A stretch of DNA of 64,000 nt from Rummeliibacillus sp. POC4 (GCF_003576525.1 NZ_QWUA01000009.1:25182-89181), one strand, 5' to 3'; counted from the stretch's first letter, positions 17,818 to 26,457 are shown. Notes: generated from the sequence alone by a model not told the origin. Made by a program: numbers and translations.

Positions 17818-17864
17818 AAAAATGTATCACTTTGAAGTGTGTTATTAACATTTCGGGTGGTGCA
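17818..17864. repeat. Degenerate copy of a small palindromic element (copy A)
   Basis: Shares AAAAATGTATCAC and the following TTGAAG with the better-preserved copy at 21036-21090; the right arm here is decayed (GGGTGGTGCAC). The two copies bracket the immunity gene, toxin remnant and lipase. Two copies only, so the assignment is tentative. Confidence 0.4.
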
Positions 17865-18120
17865 CAAGCGTAAATATATGCTTTTAACACCATTTCAGAT
17901 GAGTCACCTAAGCTATCGAATATGATAAAAAATTAACGATTTGGCAGGCTTATTCCTCTTACACCACAATAAAATTCTAAAGCAGACTAAAATAGATTAA
18001 CGGATTTGTTCTTTTGTTCTTCATTCATCATATAACTTCACACGCCCTATAAGTCACATGTACCACTGCAAGACCGTTATTAATAATTAAAGTATGCTTG
18101 TAGCTTATCTCTGCTAAACA

Positions 18121-18155
18121 AACACCAGATACTCACTAAATAAGAGTCCTGGTGT
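18121..18155 (-). terminator. Terminator after the SMI1/KNR4 gene
   Basis: Stem ACACCAG / CTGGTGT with inner ACTC/GAGT pairing; on the minus strand it is followed by TTTGTTT. Lies 20 bases beyond the immunity gene stop. Confidence 0.65.
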
Positions 18156-18175
18156 TTTATATCATTATGAAATAA

Positions 18176-18718
18176 TTAATATTCTGGAAGGTTAGAATCT
18201 TCCCAAAAAAATTCTCCAGTGTTTTCTATAACATTCTCAACAAAAGTTACAAACGATTCTTCTGTTGCCTCAGGCATTATATGTCCTACATAAATTGCAC
18301 CTTGCGAAGAATGCTTTTTAAGCTTATGCGCGTCCACCATTATATATCCTACATCTGGAAATTCTCCAATAGGATAATCTTTTGTAGTCTTTAGATCTTC
18401 TTCTTTCTTAAATTCTTGAACATCTTTAAATCCTTCACGAATTTCGTCTAGACTAAAAAATTTAAATTCCATAAGATAACTTTTGAAAAGTGTCATACCA
18501 TTATGTAGCAATAGAAATTCCCTATAATCTTGCGGGGCTTTTATCCCTAATTCTTTCTCAAGTGAACGAATATCTTCTTCTTTTGCTGGGGGATTAAAAA
18601 TACACTTTTCACGTAAAACAGTACCATCACGTTCGATTAAGCCATCTGGATCTAATCGAGAAAAGTTTTCATCTAATTTACTTTTTAAATTGTCTAAAAC
18701 TTTTTTGATTTCTGGCAT
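18176..18718 (-). CDS. SMI1/KNR4 (SUKH) family immunity-type protein
   Basis: A 180-residue SUKH-superfamily protein. The signature region is LEKELGIKAPQDYREFLLLHNG, here split: an acidic helix with IRSLEKEL, then PQDYREFLLLHNG, with a C-terminal FVTFVENVIENTG. Such proteins usually neutralise the nuclease toxin encoded just upstream. That is the case here: a broken HNH toxin tail ends 28 bases before this start. GGGAGG precedes ATG 18718. The gene is intact while the toxin is not, which fits retention as an orphan immunity gene. Confidence 0.85.
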   Translation of the reverse strand: MPEIKKVLDNLKSKLDENFSRLDPDGLIERDGTVLREKCIFNPPAKEEDIRSLEKELGIKAPQDYREFLLLHNGMTLFKSYLMEFKFFSLDEIREGFKDVQEFKKEEDLKTTKDYPIGEFPDVGYIMVDAHKLKKHSSQGAIYVGHIMPEATEESFVTFVENVIENTGEFFWEDSNLPEY

Positions 18719-18746
18719 ATGTTGTTACCTCCCGACTATTTAATAA

Positions 18747-19195
18747 TTAGCAAACCTCGAGGTGATTTTTTGATGTTTTTCTAGTAATTCCTATACAATT
18801 ATTTAATTTTGATCTTCCTCCATATGCTACAGTTTTTATATGATGTAAGTCAATTTTATCTCCTGGCCAAATCTGGTTGCACGTTATACTTCTTTTCGTA
18901 TTCATTTCTAATTTTTTTACTGGAGCTCGATTGTAATTTGCTCCTTTTTGCCAATCAGCGCGAATATTAGAAGCTACTTTTTTAGACCATTTATCTAATT
19001 GGGGAATTTAACTAATTTATTATTTAATAAAGTATATGTTCCATCGGGTATAGCCCTAATTTCTTTCTAACACCGCTGTCATTTTGATGGTAATATCTCT
19101 TATAATACCTTTTGAATTTAGATATTCCATATATTCACATTTTCCTCGGCATAGTGATTCCAAAAATGCTTAATCTTACGCTTCTATATTTATCG
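18747..19195 (-). pseudogene. Frameshifted C-terminal HNH nuclease toxin remnant
   Basis: No open frame spans this stretch, but its minus-strand translation is clearly protein-derived across shifting frames. From upstream: KHFWNHYAEE, then EYMEYLNSKGIIRDITIKM in a second frame, IRAIPDGTYTLLNNKLVKF in a third, and QLDKWSKKVASNIRADWQK onward in a fourth up to a stop at 18747-18749. The last block contains KIDLHHIKTVAYGG, SKLNNCIGI and KNHLEVC, a DxHH...N...H arrangement like HNH/ColE7-type nucleases in polymorphic toxins. The last shift is at a CCCC run near 19007. The toxin's N-terminal trafficking part is absent. Confidence 0.7.
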
Positions 19196-19220
19196 CTAGT
19201 CCTTTTTAACACCATAAACA

Positions 19221-19250
19221 AGCCCTCTTATATTCATAAGAGGGCTCTTT
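19221..19250. terminator. Terminator after the lipase gene
   Basis: Perfect stem AGCCCTCTTAT / ATAAGAGGGCT with a short loop, just past the lipase stop. The T-run is better on the plus strand (CTTTTTG), so it may act in both directions. Confidence 0.7.
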
Positions 19251-19258
19251 TTGCCTAT

Positions 19259-20818
19259 CTATTCAATATAAACTGAGCGAACCAAAGTCCAGATTGATTC
19301 TTTGCCATTCGGGTGTTTTGTTTTCATGTCAACAGTCATGTTATATACGCCGGGTTTTGAAACTTTCGGTAGCTTGGAGGTGAACTTGGTTCCGTTTGTG
19401 CTCTTAGGATTAATCGTTTGCTTTAGTTCCTTTCCATTCGGATCTTTGAATTTGAAGGAAAGTTTTGTTGTTCCTGCTTGCTTTGGCGTTTTTAAGGTGA
19501 ATGATGTTTGATCTGCCTTACCTTTGCCAGCCATGTCGAGTTCCAGCTTCCCAGGTTCATCAAAGGAGGAGACTAGTAAGTAGGCATCCTTGTCATTCGC
19601 TGCCTTCATTTGTACTGTCCAGGAACCTTCGACGAGTTCATCTGGTTGGAATGTATAAACGTTTGCGCCAGAGAGAATCATTTCATCTTTTACTGGGCCT
19701 GTAGCTTTCATAATTGTTCCGTCTGGTGCAACTAACTCAACAGTCGTATCATTGCTGGCTGTATAGACGGAGATAGTGCCATTTGTTTTGGCAGGAACAT
19801 AGATTTCTTTTTTGGTGATTTGGTTATCTGATAGCTTGCCTCCCGTGATATAGTTGGAGGATTCACTGTGGATAGCCGCGTCTGTTTGACTCGATGTTTC
19901 GTTATTAGTGGACAATTGGCTGACGGTAGCACTGCGTAAATAAGGTTCAATCCTAGAAAAAACTTTGGAACCTTGACGGATATTATCATGATCAATTGTG
20001 CTATCGGTGAATAAGTGTGTGCCATAAGGCAGCTTTGCGCTGGTCTCTGTAACGAGTCCGTCATTTGCCCCATAGATAGATAAATAGGCTCCACCGAGGG
20101 ATAGTGCAGAAAGGGCCGGTCCTTTGTTTGTTCCAGCTACCGTATAGTATTTATTTTTACTGCGGTTAGAATTGCTGTCAGTTACGGAGCGGAATTTTGC
20201 CATTTCCCCAACCTGTAATGAATAGGTACCTGCATCATTTTGCCCGAGCAGTTCCCCAAGCCATCCTGCATACCAGCTATATGAAAGGTCTGCTAATTCG
20301 GATCCATAATGAGGTGATCCTAATGTGATAACCCTGCCGACATATGAATGAGCTCCGTAATGTATAAGGGCTGCTTGAGTATCAGGGCCACCCTTACTAT
20401 GAGCGATGATATTCACTTTCTGCCCATTAAAGTGTCGAGATATTTCTCCGAGCATGGAGGCTAGTAGGCGTCCATTTGTGTATTGATTTTCAGAACCATT
20501 GCCTGCCGCGTCATATAACTGGACGAAAACAGTCTGATATCCAGCTTCGTAAGCTTTCGTATATATGTCATTAACTCCGTGATAAGTTGTTTCCCCATAC
20601 CAGCTTGTTGAGCTGCCATTCTTCCCTTGGACAAAGACAATCGGTGGTTTTGATGAAGTGTAATTCGGTGGACGGTCACCAAGGAACCATTCTCCAGGGG
20701 TGAAGGTTTCACCAGGTGGCTTCAGCTTTCCGGCTGATACTTCTAAAGAAAGAACATATGGCGTAAAAACCATTAAACATAAGAAAAAGACTAAAAACCT
20801 TTTCATCAATCGACTCAT
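19259..20818 (-). CDS. Secreted lipase/esterase with C-terminal beta domains
   Basis: A 519-residue exported alpha/beta hydrolase. A signal peptide covers about residues 1-29. The nucleophile is S141 in IIAHSKGGP; acid and base are probably the Asp in YGANDGLV and the His in STIDHDNIR. After about residue 300 come a Ser/Thr/Asn linker and two beta-rich segments, the first like a pre-peptidase C-terminal domain, the second an Ig-like end domain. Start ATG 20818 follows GGAGG. The gene is richer in G+C than its surroundings (28 of 60 bases in 19561-19620), which suggests recent gain. Substrate (lipid, polyester) is not decided by sequence. Confidence 0.85.
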   Translation of the reverse strand: MSRLMKRFLVFFLCLMVFTPYVLSLEVSAGKLKPPGETFTPGEWFLGDRPPNYTSSKPPIVFVQGKNGSSTSWYGETTYHGVNDIYTKAYEAGYQTVFVQLYDAAGNGSENQYTNGRLLASMLGEISRHFNGQKVNIIAHSKGGPDTQAALIHYGAHSYVGRVITLGSPHYGSELADLSYSWYAGWLGELLGQNDAGTYSLQVGEMAKFRSVTDSNSNRSKNKYYTVAGTNKGPALSALSLGGAYLSIYGANDGLVTETSAKLPYGTHLFTDSTIDHDNIRQGSKVFSRIEPYLRSATVSQLSTNNETSSQTDAAIHSESSNYITGGKLSDNQITKKEIYVPAKTNGTISVYTASNDTTVELVAPDGTIMKATGPVKDEMILSGANVYTFQPDELVEGSWTVQMKAANDKDAYLLVSSFDEPGKLELDMAGKGKADQTSFTLKTPKQAGTTKLSFKFKDPNGKELKQTINPKSTNGTKFTSKLPKVSKPGVYNMTVDMKTKHPNGKESIWTLVRSVYIE

Positions 20819-21411
20819 TAAACGCCTCCATTACAAATTCTTTTTTGAACTTTACTACAATTACGTGATGAAAACAGTTGATATTCCCAAATGTGTAAAA
20901 ATGAATATTAAGTTGGGTTTCTATTATTGTGAAGCACCCTGTATTCCGATGGAGGCTTTGTGACTAAGGAAGAATATGTTCGACAATTCCATACAAAGAA
21001 ACAGACTGTATGTACTTTAAAATTAAAACAAAATAAAAAATGTATCACATTTTGAAGCACATTTTTAAACACTTCAAGTGGTACATTTTTATTAACTTTG
21101 GAAGCAGATGACTATGCCCTTACTCTGATCAAAGCAATCTGTTCGTAGGAGTATTGCGATTTTGACAGCATTCGCCAATGTACTAGGCTATATAACTTAT
21201 TAAATCGATATAATCATCTGGTGGGTGACAATCTTATCAAACGCTGTTCATTAAATGTCACTATGTCATTCATTTTTTAGATGAATATAAGATGAATATA
21301 ATAAAACGAATAAAAGTGTAGGGAATGATAATAGTATCGAGGAAGTATGTAGAAGAAAATATTGAAATACTTAATGGAGAAATAGCTTTAAATAATATAG
21401 AAGCTTTTCCT
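20819..21411. other. Intergenic stretch with possible coding remnant
   Basis: No intact gene. Around 20941-21054 a plus-strand frame with no start reads like a protein tail (YSDGGFVTKEEYVRQFHT) and ends at a stop inside the palindromic element; it may be a relic but I cannot name it. The rest shows nothing except the repeat at 21036. Confidence 0.35.
21036..21090. repeat. Palindromic element, possible MITE-like unit or terminator (copy B)
   Basis: Imperfect inverted repeat: AAAAATGTATCAC+ATT+TTGAAG on the left, CTTCAA+GTGGTACATTTTT on the right, with a 3-base bulge and a 14-base loop. A decayed relative is at 17818. It could work as a rho-independent terminator, but there is no intact gene ending here, so a mobile or repeat origin is equally likely. 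Confidence 0.5.
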
Positions 21412-21693
21412 TTATTTAGGCCAAAACATTCCTCTTAACAAAGAATCGATGAATTCTTCTTGTGTTAAAAAAATAGTGAGACCAGGTGCAGCAATGCAAA
21501 ATCGGCCATCTGGTTGATAAAAAACTGGAACTGACTCGTTGGTTTCATATAAAAGTATTTTCTGTTTCTTTAAATGAGTAACTTTCTTTAAGTCTTGTGT
21601 GATCTTGAATAGCTCTCCCCAGAACGGAAGATATGGTTTCTCTTGATATAAACTAATTACTTTTTTTAAGTCTTTTTGAATTTCATTAATCAT
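21412..21693 (-). CDS. Hypothetical 93-residue protein
   Basis: Small soluble protein, rich in Lys and aromatic residues, with PYLPFWGELFKITQDLKKV, YETNESVPVFYQPDG and a C-terminal TQEEFIDSLLRGMFW. Not recognised. No membrane segment or signal. A weak ribosome site (AAGG, 13 bases from ATG 21693) makes the start uncertain. It stands alone in the accessory segment with no partner gene. Confidence 0.55.
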   Translation of the reverse strand: MINEIQKDLKKVISLYQEKPYLPFWGELFKITQDLKKVTHLKKQKILLYETNESVPVFYQPDGRFCIAAPGLTIFLTQEEFIDSLLRGMFWPK

Positions 21694-21926
21694 TTTCAGC
21701 CAACCTTAATAAATAAATTATTCTTTACACAAAATTTTATTATATTATATTAAACCAAATATTTAAATGGAGGATTTTTACAAGCTATTTAGTTTATGAA
21801 TCTATAAGGATTAGTTTCTAATATGTTATATCGAATTCTAAGCTGTTATAAATTTCCCGACTGAACGCTGTATTATAAAGATTGCTATTATGAACATTGT
21901 ATAAAACAAAGTAAATGCATACTGTT

Positions 21927-22385
21927 TTATTCCTGCGTACGATTCCATTCTTCTAAAGTCATTTTTTCAAATGCTTCTTCAAAGTCTAATCTTAAAGGAG
22001 ATATAAATTCAAGACTATTACCATCTAGATCTTCAAAATAGATAGCTGCGTGGGCTTGAGGATTATTATTTAATACAAGCGGCTGTTCTTCACCGGAAAA
22101 CCCGAAAGCAGGTCTTATTGCTATTCCTTTTTCCTCTAACCAATTTTTAATGTTATTCATATCGTCTCTATCAATTTGAAAAGCAACATGTCTTAGCGAT
22201 GGGTGATAAGGGGTGTTCACTTTATCAGTTTCCCATAAACCTAACCAACTCTTTCCCTTTTCAATCCAAAAAAATACAACCTTTTTTGATTGATATGCGA
22301 TCTCTAAATCTAAATTTTGGTAAAACTCAATTGATTTTTGAAGATTACTAACTGGTAAATGAGCTTCGTATAAACCTTTAATCAT
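21927..22385 (-). CDS. VOC superfamily (glyoxalase/bleomycin-resistance fold) protein
   Basis: About 152 residues in two beta-alpha-beta-beta-beta units. The N-terminal half begins GLYEAHLPVSNLQKSIEFYQ, the second carries RHVAFQID and IYFEDLDGNSLEFI. Candidate metal ligands are the His in YEAHLPV, the His in LRHVAF and the Glu in SLEFI, the usual VOC pattern. ATG 22385 is preferred over TTG 22406. Activity (lyase, dioxygenase or resistance protein) cannot be told. Confidence 0.8.
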   Translation of the reverse strand: MIKGLYEAHLPVSNLQKSIEFYQNLDLEIAYQSKKVVFFWIEKGKSWLGLWETDKVNTPYHPSLRHVAFQIDRDDMNNIKNWLEEKGIAIRPAFGFSGEEQPLVLNNNPQAHAAIYFEDLDGNSLEFISPLRLDFEEAFEKMTLEEWNRTQE

Positions 22386-22604
22386 TGGAACACAACCTTC
22401 TTTCAAATTATTTTGTATATTTTGAGTATAAAGGTAAGTTCAATCAGTTAACATACAACTTTGGGATGAACAAATAATGACTGATCGAATTGCAATAAGA
22501 AATAATTATTACTTTATATAAAAAACATAACTTATACTTATATATAATTATGGGGTAAAATGGAAATGTAATGAATCAAAAGAAGAGATGGGTGATGTTA
22601 AAGA

Positions 22605-23381
22605 ATGGGTATTGATTTTCATAATAAAGAAATTCGAGATTCTTATACATCTAGAAATGCTCACAACTCATGGATTGAAGCAATAAGTAAACTTGTTCCT
22701 ATCAAGGATATTTCTAAAGCTTTAGATATTGGATGTGGAGGAGGAATCTACTGCAAGGCACTTTCGGATAGGGGAGTCGATTCTGTCACTGGCATAGATT
22801 TCTCTGAACCCATACTTGAAGGGGCAAGAGAAAATTGCAAAGAATATAAAAACGTATTTTTTAAGAAAGGCAATGCTTATGAGACAGGTTTAGATAACAA
22901 TAGTTTTGATCTACTACTTGAAAGAGCATTGATTCATCATATTGAAGATTTACATGCATGTTTTAAAGAAGCGTATAGAGTGTTGGAGGATAACGGATTT
23001 TATATTATCCAAGATCGAACCCCTGAAGATTGTTTGTTGGAAGGCACTAATAGCAATATTAGAGGATATTTCTTTGAGCTCTTTCCAAAATTAGTTGAAA
23101 AAGAAACGAAACGCAGACATGATAGTCATTTGGTAATCGAAAAACTAAAAGAAGTTGGATTTAAAGAAGTTACGGAACTTAAATTATGGGAAACACGAAA
23201 AGTTTACGAAAACAAAGAGCAATTGCTAAATGATTTAAAAGAAAGAACAGGTAGAAGTATTTTACATGAATTAGACAATAATGAATTAGACAAGTTGACC
23301 AATCATATTAATCAGTCAATCTCAATAGAGACCAACATTGTCGAAAAGGATAGATGGACGATTTGGATGGCTATTAAATAA
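22605..23381 (+). CDS. Class I SAM-dependent methyltransferase
   Basis: A 258-residue soluble methyltransferase. Motif I is ALDIGCGGGIY (about residues 39-49), the acidic residue after strand 2 is in VTGIDFSEP, and the motif IV/V region is NSFDLLLERALIHHI with YRVLEDNGFYIIQDRTP. The remainder is a charged helical tail. Similar small Bacillus proteins act on small molecules, but the substrate is unknown. No clear operon; the gene starts about 220 bases from a divergent VOC gene. Confidence 0.8.
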   Translation: MGIDFHNKEIRDSYTSRNAHNSWIEAISKLVPIKDISKALDIGCGGGIYCKALSDRGVDSVTGIDFSEPILEGARENCKEYKNVFFKKGNAYETGLDNNSFDLLLERALIHHIEDLHACFKEAYRVLEDNGFYIIQDRTPEDCLLEGTNSNIRGYFFELFPKLVEKETKRRHDSHLVIEKLKEVGFKEVTELKLWETRKVYENKEQLLNDLKERTGRSILHELDNNELDKLTNHINQSISIETNIVEKDRWTIWMAIK

Positions 23382-23712
23382 CTTTTTATTCTTTCAGGCA
23401 TTTAGCTTTATGAATCCACTTACTGTAATATTTATACTACTACTAGGCTTTTTAGATATTTAAGAGGAATTACACGCAAAATGTAGAATATAAAATAATG
23501 GGGATTGTTATAAGAATATGGTTTATGAGCAATGCGAGGGCTCTATACCACTAAAATGCAGTCAAAGGCTTATTCATTAATAATTAGTTTTAACTCGTTT
23601 AAGAGCATCCTTATGGGTGCTCTTTTACATACATTTGCTGAATTAGTAAGCTAGGAAAGAAATATTACTAAATTTTTGAAGTAATAAGTGTGGGATAGAA
23701 AGGAATTTATAC
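23382..23712. other. Intergenic region
   Basis: Nothing coding seen. A terminator-type hairpin at 23601-23626 (AAGAGCATCC / GGGTGCTCTT, then TTTT) lies 220 bases beyond the methyltransferase stop. Confidence 0.5.
23601..23626 (+). terminator. Terminator upstream of the kinase-like gene
   Basis: Stem AAGAGCATCC / GGGTGCTCTT with a TTAT loop and a short T-run. Confidence 0.7.
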
Positions 23713-24237
23713 ATGTTTTTTATTCAAATGTCTGGGTTTCCTGGATCGGGTAAATCTACATTAGCCTTAGAAATAGCTAATAGAACTAACTGTATTATTA
23801 TTGATCATGATGTAACGAAATCAGCATTATTACATTCAATTAACGAAGATGAGATTAATGGAAAACCGCTAGGCGGAATCGCGTATAATATTGATTTTGC
23901 GTTAGTAGATTTTTATTTATCACAAGGAAGAAATGTTATCCTCGATAGTCCTTGTTTGTATGATGAATTGATCGATAAGGGGACTATAATCACTCAAAAA
24001 TATAATGCTAATTATAAATATATTGAATGCTATCTCGATGATTTTGTTGAAATAAACAGGCGTTTAAAAACAAGGAATAAAATGGTTAGTCAAATTTCAG
24101 AGGTGAAATCACTAGAAACATTTAATCGGACGCTTAAAAGTAGTAAAAGACCATTAAATTGTAAATGCTTTTCGGTAAATAGTGGGAAATCATTAGATAC
24201 ATATATTAACGAAGTTATAGATTATATTAATAGTTAA
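23713..24237 (+). CDS. P-loop kinase-like / AAA family ATPase
   Basis: A 174-residue nucleotide-binding protein with Walker A GFPGSGKST at residues 8-16, followed by IIDHDVTKSALL and an acidic NVILDSPCLYDELI that probably serves as Walker B. The layout resembles zeta-toxin/chloramphenicol-phosphotransferase-like small-molecule kinases. Substrate unknown. The start has an AAAGGAA site. It is followed at 18 bases by a 61-residue protein and then a broken Ham1-like gene, all on the plus strand and probably one transcript. Confidence 0.75.
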   Translation: MFFIQMSGFPGSGKSTLALEIANRTNCIIIDHDVTKSALLHSINEDEINGKPLGGIAYNIDFALVDFYLSQGRNVILDSPCLYDELIDKGTIITQKYNANYKYIECYLDDFVEINRRLKTRNKMVSQISEVKSLETFNRTLKSSKRPLNCKCFSVNSGKSLDTYINEVIDYINS

Positions 24238-24255
24238 CGAGGAGTAGTGATACAT

Positions 24256-24441
24256 ATGCGTAATTTTAAAGTCGAACTAATTGTTATAGGGGAAGGAACG
24301 TTTGATGAAATGATCGATTTTGAAACAGTCCAACTGATGATGCAGTCAGAATACGTTACAATTGCAGGGAATACTATCAGAGTAAACTATAAAGAGGTTA
24401 CAAGCGATGGTATCGTAAGGTTTAAAGGTGAAAGAATATAA
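24256..24441 (+). CDS. Small hypothetical protein (61 residues)
   Basis: Short, mostly beta-forming protein (MRNFKVELIVIGEGTFDEMI...). Not recognised. ATG 24256 is 11 bases after GAGGAG; GTG 24247 is too close. It sits between the kinase-like gene and the broken nucleotide pyrophosphatase, overlapping the potential GTG start of the latter, so it looks like a member of the same transcript. Confidence 0.55.
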   Translation: MRNFKVELIVIGEGTFDEMIDFETVQLMMQSEYVTIAGNTIRVNYKEVTSDGIVRFKGERI

Positions 24442-24475
24442 AATAGAGAGAGAGAGAACAGCAGAGGAGCAAATG

Positions 24476-25009
24476 ATGAAATTAGGGTTAGTCACTTCAA
24501 ACATTGGAAAATATGAAGAATTCAAAAGGACATTAAAGAAAATCGAAAACCTTGAACTGATTTTGATAGACAACATATCGAATAGTAATGAAGGATCAAA
24601 TATTGAAAAAAATGCTCAAACGAAAGCCCTGACTGGTAGTATGGAGGTGACATATCCAGTAATCGCAACTGATGAAGGATTATTTTTAGATTTTCTTCCA
24701 AAGTCAGAATAGCCTGGTGCATATATAAGAAGAATAATCGGACCATATGCAACAGATGAGGAAATTATTGAACATTACACTAATCTAATCGGCGAAAATA
24801 AGACTGGAACAGGGACAATTATAACTTCCTATGTTATTGCTTTTGGAGATAAAATTATTAATAAGGGATTGTATGTTCAAGAGTGTATATTTAAAACGCC
24901 TGCCTCAAGTGCGAGAATCACAGGAAGACCATTAGCATCATTACACTATTCTGAGGAGTTCAACAAATTTTATAGTGAATTGAGTGCTAAGGAAGCAATA
25001 TATGAATAA
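24476..25009 (+). pseudogene. Ham1/RdgB-like NTP pyrophosphatase with internal amber stop
   Basis: Reads as a non-canonical purine NTP pyrophosphatase relative: start KLGLVTSNIGKYEEFKR, then VIATDEGLFLDFLP, then, after an in-frame TAG at 24710-24712, PGAYIRRIIG and GTIITSYVIAFGDK to a stop at 25007-25009. The frame is otherwise intact for 99 codons after the TAG, so a single base change (for example CAG to TAG) has broken it, or the stop is suppressed. ATG 24476 follows AGAGGAG. Family members hydrolyse ITP/XTP to clean nucleotide pools; the full product would have about 177 residues. Confidence 0.75.
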
Positions 25010-25098
25010 TGATTTTTATAAGGAAATCGTCAAATTCGTCTTACAAACTCTAAAAATATAACAATAGCAAGTTAACACGAAAGGACAAGATTAAATCC

Positions 25099-25491
25099 AT
25101 GCGAGCAGGAACAGTTATTTATAACCCAAAGGAAAAAGAAGTACTACTTATTCATAGACTAAAAAACGGACGTGAGTATTGGGTTAATCCTGGTGGAACG
25201 GTTGAAGAGAACGAAAGTGCATTAGAAGCAGCTATTCGTGAAACTCATGAAGAAATTAATTTAAAATTATCACCTCAAGATCTTACAACATTTGTTGAAT
25301 TTCAAACGACGAAGAAAGAAGTTTACTTTCTAACAGAGCTGTTTGAGAAAAGTGAATTTGAAATTCATGGAGAAGAAAAAGAGAGAAGTTCAGAAAATAA
25401 TATTTATCAACCAACATGGGTTCCTATTTCTGAAATTCAACATATAGAGTTAGTTCCTGAAGAGTTGAAAAAATCGATAGTAGAAATGTAG
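25099..25491 (+). CDS. Nudix hydrolase
   Basis: A 130-residue Nudix protein. The Nudix box is GGTVEENESALEAAIRETHE followed by EIN, matching Gx5Ex7REUxEExGU apart from the Asn. The start of the fold is AGTVIYNPKEKEVLLIHR. Substrates of small Bacillus Nudix proteins are varied nucleoside diphosphate compounds. It follows the broken Ham1-like gene by about 90 bases. The ribosome site (AAAGGA) is a little far from ATG 25099. Confidence 0.82.
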   Translation: MRAGTVIYNPKEKEVLLIHRLKNGREYWVNPGGTVEENESALEAAIRETHEEINLKLSPQDLTTFVEFQTTKKEVYFLTELFEKSEFEIHGEEKERSSENNIYQPTWVPISEIQHIELVPEELKKSIVEM

Positions 25492-25534
25492 AAAGAGTGG
25501 TCAATATGCTAACTAACAGTTCTTGAATAGATGG

Positions 25535-25577
25535 AAAGCCAACGTTTTGGGTGCACTTCACTTCAACGTTGGCTTTT
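25535..25577. terminator. Terminator between Nudix gene and ku
   Basis: Stem AAAGCCAACGTT / AACGTTGGCTTT with an 18-base loop and T-run, in a convergent gap, so it may act both ways. Confidence 0.8.
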
Positions 25578-25620
25578 TCTATACGGTGATTCAAAAACTG
25601 ATTGAAGTTTCAAATTATCT

Positions 25621-26457
25621 TTAAGATGTCTTTTCTTTTAAAGTCTTTGTCCGTTTTCTTGGCGTTTTTTTCTTTGTCTTTTTCAATGATGCTTGGAGTG
25701 CGCTCATTAGATCTGTCACGTTATCAGGGAGTTCTTTTTCTACATTATTAGCTGTAACTGTGTTTTCGGCTTTTTTCTCTTCGATTAAGTCTAAGAGAGC
25801 AGTTCTATAATCATCTGTATATTTATCCGGATCAAATGTTGTGGTTAGTTGATCAACGAGCATCAATGCCGTTTCAAGTTCTTTTTCCACAACTATTTGT
25901 TCGGAAGGTATATTTGGTACATCGCTAATGCTTCGGACTTCATCTGGATAATGGATGGTTTCCATTACTAAAGTATTTTTATAAACACGTAGGGCAGCTA
26001 ATTGTTCTTTTGAGCGAATAATAATCTTAGCTACGCCAATTTTCCCGGAATCCTCTAGTGTCTTACGTAGAAGCGTATAGGCTTTTGAACCTGTTGCATC
26101 TGGAGAGATATAATAGCTTCTTTCAAAATAGATGGGATCGATTTCTTCTAGTTTAACAAAATCGATAATTTCAACAGCTTTATCTTCATTTTCTTTCCTC
26201 AAATTTTCTAAGTCCTCTGCATCTAATACGACAAATTTGTTTTTTGTATACTCGTAAGCTTTAACGATATCCGCTTCTTCCACTTCTTTGCCGCAACTTT
26301 CACATACCTTTTTATAACTAATAGGTGTATGGCATTCTTTATGCAGTTGACGTAACTTTACATCCTTATTTTCAGTAGCAGCATGTAATTTAATCGGAAT
26401 GTTGACTAAACCAAAGCTGATACTACCTTTCCAAACTGTATGCATATTTTCACTCAC
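25621..26457 (-). CDS. ku: Non-homologous end-joining protein Ku
   Basis: Homodimeric ring protein that binds DNA double-strand ends and recruits LigD. The 278-residue protein begins TVWKGSISFGLVNIPIKLH and contains the beta-barrel core VKAYEYTKNKFVVLDAEDLE, then a basic C-terminal tail (KKTKKKTPRKRTK) like other bacterial Ku proteins. It is divergent from ligD with about 90 bases between the starts, a shared control region as in other Bacillus, where the pair is expressed in the forespore. Confidence 0.95.
   Translation of the reverse strand: MSENMHTVWKGSISFGLVNIPIKLHAATENKDVKLRQLHKECHTPISYKKVCESCGKEVEEADIVKAYEYTKNKFVVLDAEDLENLRKENEDKAVEIIDFVKLEEIDPIYFERSYYISPDATGSKAYTLLRKTLEDSGKIGVAKIIIRSKEQLAALRVYKNTLVMETIHYPDEVRSISDVPNIPSEQIVVEKELETALMLVDQLTTTFDPDKYTDDYRTALLDLIEEKKAENTVTANNVEKELPDNVTDLMSALQASLKKTKKKTPRKRTKTLKEKTS

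Larger units (their letters stand above)
17814..18175. other. Intergenic region at the left edge of the accessory segment
   Basis: No gene seen. It opens with a degenerate copy of a palindromic element also found at 21036, and ends with the terminator of the immunity gene. Confidence 0.5.

Noticed and set aside
20700..20963. Plus-strand 87-codon frame over the lipase start
   Set aside because: Its first half is antisense to the lipase signal peptide and the rest has no coding character or ribosome site.
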